13,569 bases of DNA from an uncultured archaeon (GCA_902385025.1 CABMDX010000282.1:1-13569), one strand, 5' to 3'; shown: positions 1-8,314, counted from the first letter of the stretch. A program made the numbers and translations. The notes: generated by a model from the sequence alone, not told the origin.

Positions 1-2
1 AA

Positions 3-236
3 AGTGTTTTCGGACACGTGTTCATTTCCTTCCTTTCTCTCTACGCTTACTGCAAGCTTGAAGTGATGCTGAAAAAAGCCGAGCTAAATCGGAAGATGTC
101 TCCTGGCCATCTGTTCTTGCAGTACAGCAAAGTGTATCATGTCAGGATTGGCGATCGAACTCTGATCTCTGAGCTCCCGAAGAAAGTTAGGGACTTGGAT
201 AGTAAGCTCGGATTGAGTTTATTCCCTACCACGTGA
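3..236 (+). CDS. Transposase, IS4/IS1634-type, C-terminal fragment (cut by left window edge)
   Basis: The frame is open from base 3 to the TGA at 234-236, so about 77 C-terminal residues are visible and the rest lies outside the window. The start reads S-V-F-G-H-V-F-I-S-F-L-S-L-Y-A-Y-C, which resembles the conserved GHxFISFLxLY segment near the end of the DDE domain in methanogen IS4/IS1634-type transposases. It is followed by a tail (K-K-A-E-L-N, S-P-G-H-L-F-L-Q-Y-S-K, then V-R-D-L-D-S-K-L-G-L at the end) of the kind that closes those proteins. The DDE catalytic residues themselves are not visible. The IS right end should lie shortly after the stop, but without the left end its terminal repeat cannot be identified. 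An internal GTG at 18 could be mistaken for a start; the homology continues upstream of it. The gene is convergent with the receiver gene that ends at 330. Family recognition is from memory of the C-terminal pattern. Confidence 0.72.
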   Translation, partial: SVFGHVFISFLSLYAYCKLEVMLKKAELNRKMSPGHLFLQYSKVYHVRIGDRTLISELPKKVRDLDSKLGLSLFPTT

Positions 237-329
237 CGAGTTAAGGATATAAAATTCAATCTGCTCGTATGTCTCCGATCTCTTTTTGCGATGCTTCTTT
301 TATGCATGTGTATCGATATTTTGCATAGA

Positions 330-755
330 CTATTTCCTGGATTTGAGTAGATCATCTACCGTATCTTCATAATGCCTGATTTCGATATCCTGTTCTGCCA
401 GTTTGTCAGCCACAAATTCCAGAAGTCTTCCCGGAGTTACTGGCTTTTCCAGATATCCATTTGCTCCCTGGTTGAGGGATTCAATGGCATTTTCTCGAGA
501 TGCAAAGCCTGTAACGATGATCTTTTTCATCTCCGGATTGAGCTGGTGAAACTCCCTGAGGAGAGCGGTTCCTTCCATATCCGGAAGCTTGATGTCTATC
601 AGTGCCAGATTATAGAAATTATCACGTACCTTTTCCAGAGCTGCCTGGCCCGTCTCTGCAGTGCTCACTTGATATCCTTTTGACTCCAGAAGTATCTGGA
701 AACCTTTTAGAATCACTTTATCATCGTCTATGACCAATATTCTTTTTCCTTCCAT
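330..755 (-). CDS. Stand-alone response-regulator receiver domain protein
   Basis: A 141-residue CheY-like protein with only a receiver domain. The acidic pocket D10-D11-D12 follows beta-1 (R-I-L-V-I), the phospho-acceptor is D54 in A-L-I-D-I-K-L-P-D, the switch Thr is T82 in I-V-T-G, and the conserved Lys is K104 in L-E-K-P. All phosphorylation and switch residues are present, so it should be phosphorylatable by a histidine kinase; none is encoded nearby. After the receiver fold (about residue 122) comes a short charged, probably helical tail and no output domain, so it must act by protein contact. The start at 753-755 is chosen because a GGGAG ribosome site lies about 7 bases upstream and the domain begins there; the frame is open to 995 but that extension has no domain-like content. 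It lies downstream of the giant beta-helix gene on the same strand, 278 bases away. Confidence 0.9.
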   Translation of the reverse strand: MEGKRILVIDDDKVILKGFQILLESKGYQVSTAETGQAALEKVRDNFYNLALIDIKLPDMEGTALLREFHQLNPEMKKIIVTGFASRENAIESLNQGANGYLEKPVTPGRLLEFVADKLAEQDIEIRHYEDTVDDLLKSRK

Positions 756-1033
756 CGAAATTCTCCCAACTGTTCTTACTGACATCAATCCGATGCTGGA
801 CCGATTATGGTGCTCGTGCAGTTTTAAAGCAATGTGCCCATTTTTGAGATTATCTTGAGGTGAAATTGAGCGCTCATACGGGCACTTTAGCAGAGCGTTG
901 ATTGTAATGTCTAAATTAAATTCTGATGCATAAATGTGTTTCGGACGAAAAGGAGCTGTAACTGCAAAATTTCGTCGCCTCTCCAGAAATATCATTGAAC
1001 TGTCTTCAACTGGACCTCAGTTTCGAAGGGCCA
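756..1033. other. Intergenic region upstream of the receiver gene
   Basis: These 278 bases lie between the stop of the beta-helix gene and the start of the receiver gene, both on the minus strand. No gene is supported. A TATA-like word (CTTTAAAA read on the minus strand, at about 822-829) would put a transcript start near 798, about 40 bases before the receiver start. This is only a weak candidate promoter. A 5-bp inverted repeat (TTGAA/TTCAA, near 995-1010) follows the beta-helix stop but has no clear T-tract, so no terminator is called. Confidence 0.4.
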
Positions 1034-4000
1034 TTATTTTTTTGTCCTTATCTTCTTTAAAATCAGCCAGCCCACACCTCCTGCACCGAAGAGAGTTCCC
1101 AGGACCCCAAGGGTATTTAGCAGCTTATCAAAATAATATTGCCAATCATTATTTGAGCTACCCAAAGATGCATTGCTTTTGGCCGGAGTTGCTATGAATT
1201 TTTTATTGCTGGCTGTCACATTTATCTCTCTTTCAAAGGCGATCTCCTCAGAATTTTGGTTCTTTTGATCCGGCAAAGATATATCAGAAATCGCTCTGAG
1301 AATCAGCTTATGTTTGCCGGGAATCTTCGGCGTAACACCCCATATCCAATCGCATGGCTGGTCAGGAACCAGCATCTGCCATTTGCAGCTAAGTGGCGTT
1401 ATATTAAATTCATCCTTTCCTAGAGCTGTCAGTTCCAAGCTCATATTCGGGCTTACCTGAATCTTCTTGCCTTCAATTCCTTCATCCGTTCTGAGTTCGT
1501 AGGTTAGAGTAACGTTTCCCTGGGTATTGTTTATAGCTATAGAGGCTTTTACCTCATGAGCTTCATCAACAGTCATGTTCTCATCTGGCCGGAAGGTAAT
1601 CAGACCCTCCCTGCGCCATTCAGACACTTTTCGGTCCAGTTCTGCCAGTGAATCATCATCTGAGGATGACTTTCCATGGCCGGATGAAGCGGATTTTGAT
1701 ATCGTCTTCGAAGAACCATCTGTTTCAACAATGCTGCCACGGATATTGTTATCCTGACTCTTGTCATCAATGCATATTGGATTCAAATTATTCAGAAGTT
1801 CGTTATCGTTTCCGGTATTTTTTTGGCTTGGATCAATATTTATACCATATGTGTTATTATTTGCCCGATTTCTCGAGAAGTTGTTATTGCGGGAGTTCGT
1901 GATCTTGATACCGTCACGCTCATTGTTGCTGGCATTGTTGGAGTTCAATGTTGTATTCTTTGAATTATATAGAACTATGCCGTAATAGTTGTTAGAAGCG
2001 CTGTTATCGGTTACATTGTTATAATTGGAGTTGATGATATCTATGCCGTGCATAATGTTGTAATTTGCCTGATTTGTTTTTATGGTGTTCTTGTTTGCCT
2101 CTTGAAGATAAATGCCGTACCAATTGCGGTTGAGCAGGTTGTCTCTGATGGTCGAGCCTTTGGTTCTGTAGAAATAGATCCCATAGTAACTGTTTTTGAT
2201 GTCTTGTCCTTCTATTGTAACGTTGGTGCAATAAATGCAGTACACGGACCCTGCCATGGAAGATTTATTGATTGATAGGTTTGATGCTCCTACAAGGTAA
2301 TATAATGGCTTTCCATCGAGTAGGTTGCTCCTATAGATGTAGCTAAAATACTCCGAAGGCACTCTGCCATCGATTCCGAAGTTATAGGTGTTTTCGGAAA
2401 TCGTATTGTTTCTTAGCAATATCCATCTCGAATTTAAAAGGTAAATGCCAAAATTATTTTTTATCGCGCTGTTGGCTTTGAGACTGGTATTGCTGGAATT
2501 GTAGATCTCGATGCAAGAATTAAAATAAAATACATTATTCGAGATAAATTTGTTGCCGTGAGAGCTATCTTCAAACATGCCGAATGAATTGCTGCTATTT
2601 ATCCTATTCGAGATAATTGAGTTATTGTCGCTGAAGTTGAGATATGAACCCCAATTGCTGACGCTTATATTATTGCCAGATATGCGGTTTCCTTCTGACA
2701 TTCTGAGGTAGATGCCTACTAAGCTTCTGGAAATGATATTATCCTGCACCGAAGAATTATCGGTTTCATAAAGGTAAATTCCATAGCTACTATTTGTGAC
2801 ACTGATATTATTTATGGTGATGTTACTGCAGCCGATGCAATAGACCTGGCCCGCGTTCGAAGTCCGATCTATAATTCTATCGCGAGCTCTTACCAGGTAG
2901 TATATGGGTTTATCATTCATAATATTGCTTGTATCTATATCGTTGTCCAGATTCGTGACAGATGTCCCATCTGAGTCGAAATTGTAGGTGTTATTCCACA
3001 GATCGTTATCTCTCAGGGTGTTTTTTGCAGATTCATATATCCTTATTCCGTAATCGTTATCATGCGCCTTATTGGCAATGATGGTGTTATTTGGAGACAT
3101 ATACAGGAATATGCCATAATCATTGCCGCTCAAATTATTGCTTTGTATCTTTGAATTCGTGGTCCAAAAGAAGCAAATACCATTATTATTGCCTGACAGA
3201 TTGAGGCCCTTAATGGTGATGTTGGTGCAGTTGAGACAATCGACTGAAGCTGGATCTATTGAAGAGTCGAGTATCATATCGGATTCATTTACCAGGAAAT
3301 AAATGGACTTTCCGTTAGCGAGATTGGTGGTGTCTATTGCATTATTGAAATCTGAATAGACATCCCCGTTTGTCTCGAAGTTGATGTGGTTATTCTGCAA
3401 GATATTGGATCTCAGGACATTTTCGCCTGAAGAGTTCAGAGCGATGCCGTAATCAGAATTGTTGCTGGCCGAATTGCTCTCGAGAGTATTGCCCCTTGAG
3501 CTGCTGAGAAGAATTCCATTTTTATTTCCCATTGCTGCATTCCCAGTGATGAGATTGTTGTTTGACGAAGCCGTAGCTATGCCATTCTCAAAATTTCGGA
3601 ATGCATTATTGCCATCTATCCGGTTATTATTGGAGTTTTCCAGATAAATTCCTGTCCAGGCATTATTGCCCAGGGCATTAGCTGATAATGTATTATTTCC
3701 AGACTCATAAAGGGCTGTTCCGTTAAGGAGGTTCTTGCTAATGTTATTGGATCTAATAGTATTGAAGCTAGATTCATGCAGCACCAGGCCATTGCTCTGC
3801 ATGCTGCTGGCATTGTTGCCGAAAATAGTGTTATTATTGGACCTATCCAAATATACCCCGCTATAGCATTGGCGGATGCTATTGTTCTCTATTCTTGAAT
3901 CACTGGTGTTGAATAGATCGATCCCACGGTAGCTCATTTCCATGTTGAGTCCAACTATCATGATATTCCTGCAGTTGATGCAGAAGACCATTGCTGCTCG

Positions 4001-7000
4001 TGAAGATTCGTCTATGACCTTGCCTGAGGAGTTGACCAGGTAATATATTGGCCTGCCATCCGCCAGATTACTCGTATCAATATCATTTATGCCACCTGCC
4101 CAAAAGTTGTACTCATTTTGTGCCATCGAGTTGTTTTTAAGGGTATTATTCATCGAGGCATTCATTGCTATGCCGTAGTTATGGCTTGAAGCCAGGTTGT
4201 CAATTAGCATATTGCTATTTGATGCATTCAAAATTATTCCACAATTGGCAATGTTGCTGCTCTTATTGCTGCTGCTGTTTGAATCCATGTGCGATCTGCT
4301 TTTGCGGTAATTGCCTTTAACAATGCTCCCCTTAAGAGTATTCTTGCTGGAGTTGCTGAGATATATGCCAAACCAGCTATTACTGGCATTATTGTGCAGG
4401 AATGTATTTCCTGTAGAATTTAATAGCTGTATGCCATCATACTCGCTCTGGCTTGCATCATTTGAGGTGAATGTATTATTCATGGCGGTTTCAAGGGCTA
4501 TACCCTTGCCATTCTTTACTGCCCTGTTGCCTAGAACCAGATTCTCCATGGAATTTACGATCGTGATTCCAAAATAGTTTGTGGTTAATATATTGGACGT
4601 TATGTTATTTTGGCTACTGTTATTGAAAAGACCTATTCCTTTATTATTCCGGATATTTGTATTTCCCTTTAGCGTATTGTATCTGGCTCCTGAAAGGAGA
4701 ATCCCTTCAAAGCTGCTATTGCTGACAGCATTGTCCGTTACCATATTGCCATTTGAATCCACTATTCCGATGCCCAATTGGTTTCCAGTCAAGCTGTTCT
4801 CTTCAATAAGATTGCCTTTGCTTTTTCTATTAATGTATATGCCAAGCAAATTGCTGTCATTTAATTCATTTTCTTTAATTATGTTGTTGCTGGAGTTGAA
4901 AAGCTCAATATTGGATCGGGAGCTGGCAGATATATTATTAGACATTATATTATTATCGTGGGAGCCGCTGATATAGACACCCTCATAGCAGTCCTTAATA
5001 TCATTATCTGCAATCTTAATAGAGCTGGAGTTGAGCACTGTAATGCTTTGGTAGCTTCCAGATATCCGGTTCTTCTCCACCAGACATGCACTGCTATTGA
5101 AAAAATATATTCCAAATGTATTATTTATTAGGGTGAGCCCCCTCAATGTTATATTTGTACAATTTTGGCAATAGACTAGCGAAGCGTTTGACTCAGGGCC
5201 AATGATCCTGCCTGAAGCTCCAACTAAATAGTAGATCGCTTTTCCCCTCACCAGGTTGGTCGTATCGATGGAGTTGTCACCATATGCCTCAAAGTCATAT
5301 TCATTTCTCTCCATGATGTTGTACTTCATGGTATTGTTGACTGATCCAAGCAAAGCTATGCCGCGAGAATTGTTTTTGGCTGCATTTGATCTTATATCAT
5401 TATCTTTTGATTCCATAATATGAATACCAAAGCCGTGATTTGTGAATGCCTGGAGCGAATTAATGCTATTTCCAGAGGAGTTCAGAAGCTGGATCCCATC
5501 ATCATGATTTTGGCTGACATTATTGGCGCTGATGGTATTGTCTTTGGAATGCAGGAGATTAATGCCATCAAAACCATTTCCGCAGACTTTATTGTTCTCA
5601 ATTTTTATGATTTCCGATCTCAGGAGGTCAATTCCGTTTGCAGAATTGGCAGATATATTGTTGCCTGCCATTCTATTGCGGCTTGAATTTATTAGAATGA
5701 TTCCGTTGTAATTACTGGATATGCGGCTCTGCTCTATGAGCGCCCCGGTTGTGTTGTATAAAAGGACCCCTGCCCAGTTGCCTTCAAGACTGAGATTCTT
5801 GAGAGTAATATTTATGCAATCGATGCAATAGACGGAGCTCACGTCTGCAGATGGGCCAACAAACAGATCGCGTTTGCCTATAAGATAAAAAATGGGCTTT
5901 CCATTGGCAGTATTATTGGATTCAATATTATTATTAAAATCATCAATTTTCAGGCTATAGACACCAAAGTTGTATTCATTGTCTGAAAGGGCATTTTGTC
6001 TCAGGCTGTTATTGCTTGAAGCGGATAGAGCCAATCCATAAGTGCTGTTTGTGACATTGTTGCCCGAAACAATATTGTTATCTGACTTGTTTAATAAAAT
6101 TCCTTTAAGGCAACCATTTATATAATTATTCTCGATCGTGCATTTACTTGTATTTTCAAAATATATGCCTGTACTGCAATTTTTCAGGGATAAACCCCTC
6201 GCAGTTATATTAATGCAGTTTATGCAATATAATGTAGATACATTCGATCTTGAATCGAAAAGAAGATCTGATCTATTTAAAAGGTATCGGATGGATTTTC
6301 CATCTGCCAGGTTACTGGCATCGATATTGTTGTTTCCTTCCGCGGCAAAGTTATAATGGTTGTATGCGAGATAGTTTTTTGCGAGAGTGTTTTCCGAAGA
6401 GTGCTCTATGCTCAGGCCATATTGGTAATTTCCAATGGCACTATTATTGATTATAGTGTTTCTATCAGACCTAGTTATAAATATTCCATAGTTGTTCTTA
6501 TTTGCCACATTGTCTGTGAGAGTGTTATTGCTCGAATTTGAAAGGACAATCCCCCAATAATTGCTCTTTGCGACGTTTCTTTCCAGGAAATTCTCGCTTG
6601 AATTCTCTGCCAGCAATCCAACCTGGTTATTTATTTCATAATTTTTTTCGATTGTGTTATTGGCAGAATCTCTCATCGCTAAGCCTTTCAGATTCGTACT
6701 TATGCTATTATTTAAGAGAATGTTGTCATAGGAAGACTCAAGAGAGATGCCTTCATGATTTCTGTCCACAATGCAATTGCGAAGGATGTTGCTGGAAGAG
6801 AGAAACGCTATGCCAGAACCCTTTTCGTCCGAATTTGTCGCATGCAGGCCATTGATTTCTATTCCATCCGCATTAAGGGTAATGGGAGTGCCGATACCAC
6901 CAGCATCCACCACAGGCATGCCCTCACCTTTTAATGTCAGTTTTTTGGAGACGCCTATGCGCTCATAATACGTGCCGCTGTGGATGAGTATGGTGCTGCC

Positions 7001-7138
7001 GTCTTCGGCTGAATCAATAACCGACTGGATACTATCTCCAGGCCAGACTTCAGCCTCATCCGCAAGTACGGTTGTGATAAAAAAAAGCGCAATGATAAAT
7101 CCATAGATTAGACAACTAAGACGACGCATATTGAACAT
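1034..7138 (-). CDS. Giant secreted right-handed parallel beta-helix (NosD/PbH1 repeat) surface protein with C-terminal membrane anchor
   Basis: A 2034-residue protein. Residues 1-26 are a signal peptide (two Arg, long hydrophobic core, V-L-A cleavage site before D27). Residues about 31-80 match the usual NosD N-cap (P-G-D-S-I-Q-S-V-I-D, then I-L-I-H-S-G-T-Y-Y-E-R). From about 80 to 1795 runs a long ladder of roughly 22-residue coils of the type N-x-x-G-I-x-L-x-x-S-x-x-N-x-I-x-x-N, as in pectate-lyase-like and NosD/PbH1 proteins. A 65-residue CxxC-containing module interrupts the ladder seven times. Residues about 1805-1830 form a Ser/Asp-rich linker. Residues about 1833-1975 look like an Ig-like beta-sandwich (W-I-W-G-V-T-P then P-G-K-H-K-L). 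Residues about 2006-2027 form one membrane helix followed by Lys/Arg, so the bulk lies outside the cell. N-x-S/T sequons are very abundant. Methionine 1 is preferred over M4 because GGAG sits 6 bases upstream. No catalytic residues are recognised; an adhesion, sheath or polysaccharide-binding role is inference. Confidence 0.93.
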   Translation of the reverse strand: MFNMRRLSCLIYGFIIALFFITTVLADEAEVWPGDSIQSVIDSAEDGSTILIHSGTYYERIGVSKKLTLKGEGMPVVDAGGIGTPITLNADGIEINGLHATNSDEKGSGIAFLSSSNILRNCIVDRNHEGISLESSYDNILLNNSISTNLKGLAMRDSANNTIEKNYEINNQVGLLAENSSENFLERNVAKSNYWGIVLSNSSNNTLTDNVANKNNYGIFITRSDRNTIINNSAIGNYQYGLSIEHSSENTLAKNYLAYNHYNFAAEGNNNIDASNLADGKSIRYLLNRSDLLFDSRSNVSTLYCINCINITARGLSLKNCSTGIYFENTSKCTIENNYINGCLKGILLNKSDNNIVSGNNVTNSTYGLALSASSNNSLRQNALSDNEYNFGVYSLKIDDFNNNIESNNTANGKPIFYLIGKRDLFVGPSADVSSVYCIDCINITLKNLSLEGNWAGVLLYNTTGALIEQSRISSNYNGIILINSSRNRMAGNNISANSANGIDLLRSEIIKIENNKVCGNGFDGINLLHSKDNTISANNVSQNHDDGIQLLNSSGNSINSLQAFTNHGFGIHIMESKDNDIRSNAAKNNSRGIALLGSVNNTMKYNIMERNEYDFEAYGDNSIDTTNLVRGKAIYYLVGASGRIIGPESNASLVYCQNCTNITLRGLTLINNTFGIYFFNSSACLVEKNRISGSYQSITVLNSSSIKIADNDIKDCYEGVYISGSHDNNIMSNNISASSRSNIELFNSSNNIIKENELNDSNLLGIYINRKSKGNLIEENSLTGNQLGIGIVDSNGNMVTDNAVSNSSFEGILLSGARYNTLKGNTNIRNNKGIGLFNNSSQNNITSNILTTNYFGITIVNSMENLVLGNRAVKNGKGIALETAMNNTFTSNDASQSEYDGIQLLNSTGNTFLHNNASNSWFGIYLSNSSKNTLKGSIVKGNYRKSRSHMDSNSSSNKSSNIANCGIILNASNSNMLIDNLASSHNYGIAMNASMNNTLKNNSMAQNEYNFWAGGINDIDTSNLADGRPIYYLVNSSGKVIDESSRAAMVFCINCRNIMIVGLNMEMSYRGIDLFNTSDSRIENNSIRQCYSGVYLDRSNNNTIFGNNASSMQSNGLVLHESSFNTIRSNNISKNLLNGTALYESGNNTLSANALGNNAWTGIYLENSNNNRIDGNNAFRNFENGIATASSNNNLITGNAAMGNKNGILLSSSRGNTLESNSASNNSDYGIALNSSGENVLRSNILQNNHINFETNGDVYSDFNNAIDTTNLANGKSIYFLVNESDMILDSSIDPASVDCLNCTNITIKGLNLSGNNNGICFFWTTNSKIQSNNLSGNDYGIFLYMSPNNTIIANKAHDNDYGIRIYESAKNTLRDNDLWNNTYNFDSDGTSVTNLDNDIDTSNIMNDKPIYYLVRARDRIIDRTSNAGQVYCIGCSNITINNISVTNSSYGIYLYETDNSSVQDNIISRSLVGIYLRMSEGNRISGNNISVSNWGSYLNFSDNNSIISNRINSSNSFGMFEDSSHGNKFISNNVFYFNSCIEIYNSSNTSLKANSAIKNNFGIYLLNSRWILLRNNTISENTYNFGIDGRVPSEYFSYIYRSNLLDGKPLYYLVGASNLSINKSSMAGSVYCIYCTNVTIEGQDIKNSYYGIYFYRTKGSTIRDNLLNRNWYGIYLQEANKNTIKTNQANYNIMHGIDIINSNYNNVTDNSASNNYYGIVLYNSKNTTLNSNNASNNERDGIKITNSRNNNFSRNRANNNTYGINIDPSQKNTGNDNELLNNLNPICIDDKSQDNNIRGSIVETDGSSKTISKSASSGHGKSSSDDDSLAELDRKVSEWRREGLITFRPDENMTVDEAHEVKASIAINNTQGNVTLTYELRTDEGIEGKKIQVSPNMSLELTALGKDEFNITPLSCKWQMLVPDQPCDWIWGVTPKIPGKHKLILRAISDISLPDQKNQNSEEIAFEREINVTASNKKFIATPAKSNASLGSSNNDWQYYFDKLLNTLGVLGTLFGAGGVGWLILKKIRTKK
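2185..6361 (-). repeat. Seven copies of a ~65-residue module with a conserved CxxC, inserted in the beta-helix
   Basis: The module reads roughly N-x-Y-N-F, then I-D-T-S-N-L-x-D-G-K-P-I-Y-Y-L-V, then about 15 variable residues, then V-Y-C-x-x-C-x-N-I-T-I-x-G-L. The CxxC codons lie at 6215-6226 (CINC, residue 305), 5816-5827 (CIDC, 438), 5159-5170 (CQNC, 657), 3971-3982 (CINC, 1053), 3227-3238 (CLNC, 1301), 2828-2839 (CIGC, 1434) and 2228-2239 (CIYC, 1634). Both cysteines are kept in every copy while the residues between them vary. Spacing between copies is 133, 219, 396, 248, 133 and 200 residues, so the number of ordinary coils between modules differs. Copies have diverged at the DNA level, so this is an old protein repeat rather than a recent tandem duplication. 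Confidence 0.9.
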
Positions 7139-7468
7139 GGGCCTCTCCCTCGACTACCACGACTCAGAGTTCAAATATATGTAGTTTTAGGAGGGATGTC
7201 TGATAGTTTATCTGCGATTGTCTCCTTCCAACAATCCATAGACTTTTCCATGCAATTATCGTAAAGCCCATCTGCCTGGCAGTAGCCTTTTGCCTGTGGC
7301 ATAATTCGCAGGAGATAGATGCTCTGGCTGGGTCAATTGAGATCTCACTGCCCTCCCCAGAGCAAGCTACCGTGCTTTGGGCATGCACGTCGGTGCGCCT
7401 GGCGCGATTACTGCATGGTGGCGGACGCCGCAGCGGCATTACGAAGCATCATATGCTTTATTTTGCCT
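7139..7468. other. 330-base non-coding gap between mmp8 and the beta-helix gene
   Basis: No gene is supported here; short open frames in it lack ribosome sites and recognisable content. The part next to 7138 carries the beta-helix promoter and ribosome site. The part next to 7468 carries small hairpins just past the mmp8 stop. A 7-bp inverted repeat (GCTCTGG at 7321-7327, CCAGAGC at 7357-7363) with a 29-base spacer is too loose to interpret. The distance and the separate TATA box suggest that the beta-helix gene is transcribed apart from alaX-mmp8. Confidence 0.6.
7173..7183 (-). promoter_or_regulatory. TATA box for the beta-helix gene
   Basis: Read on the minus strand the site is TACATATATTTG. 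It is centred about 40 bases before the ATG at 7138. With the usual archaeal distance of about 25 bases, transcription would start near 7152, leaving a short leader that contains the GAGGGAGAGG ribosome site (7143-7152). Position and sequence fit; there is no experimental support. Confidence 0.55.
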
Positions 7469-7481
7469 CTACACCAGAGGC
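7444..7481 (-). other. Two small hairpins at the 3' end of mmp8
   Basis: AAGCAT/ATGCTT (7444-7449 and 7453-7458, 3-base loop) and GCCTCT/AGAGGC (7465-7470 and 7476-7481, 5-base loop) are both perfect. The second spans the mmp8 stop codon. Neither is followed by a T-tract in the minus direction, so they may mark or stabilise the 3' end but are not a clear intrinsic terminator. Confidence 0.3.
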
Positions 7482-8314
7482 CTTGGCTGCTTTTCCTCCG
7501 GCAGGACAGGCAGAGGCATGGTGTTGATCAGCAGTGGCAGCTCCACCTCTTTGGCCCGTTCCACCAGCAGCTCCTTGCTCCAAGGGGTTATGCCGAATAA
7601 TGGCACTGCAGTTCCCACCTGGACCAGCGGCTTGACGAGATTGCGGATATGCAATGAAGCGCAACTGGTAACGATATCGGCCACAGCCAGCAGTCTCTTT
7701 GCATCTTCTTCACTTATGCCTGTCACATGCACGCCTATGATCATTATTCTGATATCTTTGCTATCCTCAAGAAGCCGAAGTTCCTCCGCGCTCCTGGCGT
7801 CGGCGACGGTGACGGCGATCTTTTTAAAGCCCTGCCGGGCCGCCCACTTCGCACCTCCCACTTGGTCTATCCTTGCGTCTTCTGGAGAGAGCACATGCCC
7901 TCCTCTGGCAGAAATGCCCTCCAAAACCTCACGGATTGGCTCCGTCATTTCCAGACCTGACATATACCCTCCCATGCCCTGAACGAGGTCTGGATTGGAG
8001 GTGACGACGGTTCCCGCACCATCACAGGCAGTGACTGCTGCATCGATTATGCCTGATCTTATGCCCGTCATCATGGACTCCGAGGCCCCAAAGCCCACAA
8101 AGATGCCCATCTCCAGCTTTCTGCGGGGTGAGAACATGCCGTGCTGCTCTATCCGAAACTTCATATTGGAGGTGGCAGCTTCGGGCGTAATTCTCTTAAT
8201 GCCTCTGATCTTATCGAAAAGAGGACACCATTCAATTATAGGCTCGCCTGTCTCCACTACCTTCTCCTTATCCACAGTGACTCTGCATTTGCCCAGAAGC
8301 TCCATGATATGCAT
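7469..8314 (-). CDS. mmp8: Methanogenesis marker protein 8 (DUF2099 family)
   Basis: A 281-residue protein matching the DUF2099 / methanogenesis marker 8 family (TIGR03275), which is near-universal in methanogens and of unknown biochemical role. Recognisable blocks in order: V-E-T-G-E-P-I-I-E-W-C-P-L near residue 25, V-G-F-G-A-S-E-S-M-M near 75, C-D-G-A-G-T-V-V near 98, V-Q-G-M-G-G-Y-M-S-G-L near 112, I-D-Q-V-G-G-A-K near 150, I-A-V-T-V-A-D, V-H-V-T-G-I-S-E-E-D-A, and D-I-V-T-S-C-A-S near 218. Length is normal and no signal peptide or membrane segment is seen, so it is likely cytoplasmic. ATG 8312-8314 is chosen over the ATG at 8303-8305 because a GGAGG site ends 5 bases before it. It begins directly after the alaX stop codon with the ribosome site inside alaX, so the two are co-translated. 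Confidence 0.92.
   Translation of the reverse strand: MHIMELLGKCRVTVDKEKVVETGEPIIEWCPLFDKIRGIKRITPEAATSNMKFRIEQHGMFSPRRKLEMGIFVGFGASESMMTGIRSGIIDAAVTACDGAGTVVTSNPDLVQGMGGYMSGLEMTEPIREVLEGISARGGHVLSPEDARIDQVGGAKWAARQGFKKIAVTVADARSAEELRLLEDSKDIRIMIIGVHVTGISEEDAKRLLAVADIVTSCASLHIRNLVKPLVQVGTAVPLFGITPWSKELLVERAKEVELPLLINTMPLPVLPEEKQPRPLV

Noticed and set aside
756..995. N-terminal extension of the receiver gene to a start at 995
   Set aside because: The extra 80 residues show no domain-like pattern, and a good ribosome site precedes the ATG at 755 exactly where the receiver fold begins.
1900..6700. CRISPR-like or tandem DNA repeats suggested by the recurring AT-rich words
   Set aside because: The words recur because of the repeated N-x-I-x-x-N coil pattern in protein; there are no identical direct repeats with uniform unique spacers.
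7164..7439. 91-residue open frame on the minus strand between mmp8 and the beta-helix gene
   Set aside because: It runs into the beta-helix promoter, has no ribosome site and no recognisable motif.
7465..7481. Intrinsic terminator of mmp8
   Set aside because: The stem is good, but in the direction of transcription it is followed by an A-rich rather than a T-rich stretch.
7377..7982. 201-residue open frame on the plus strand
   Set aside because: It lies antisense over mmp8, is Ser-rich in the way antisense frames of GC-rich genes are, and has no ribosome site or recognisable motif.
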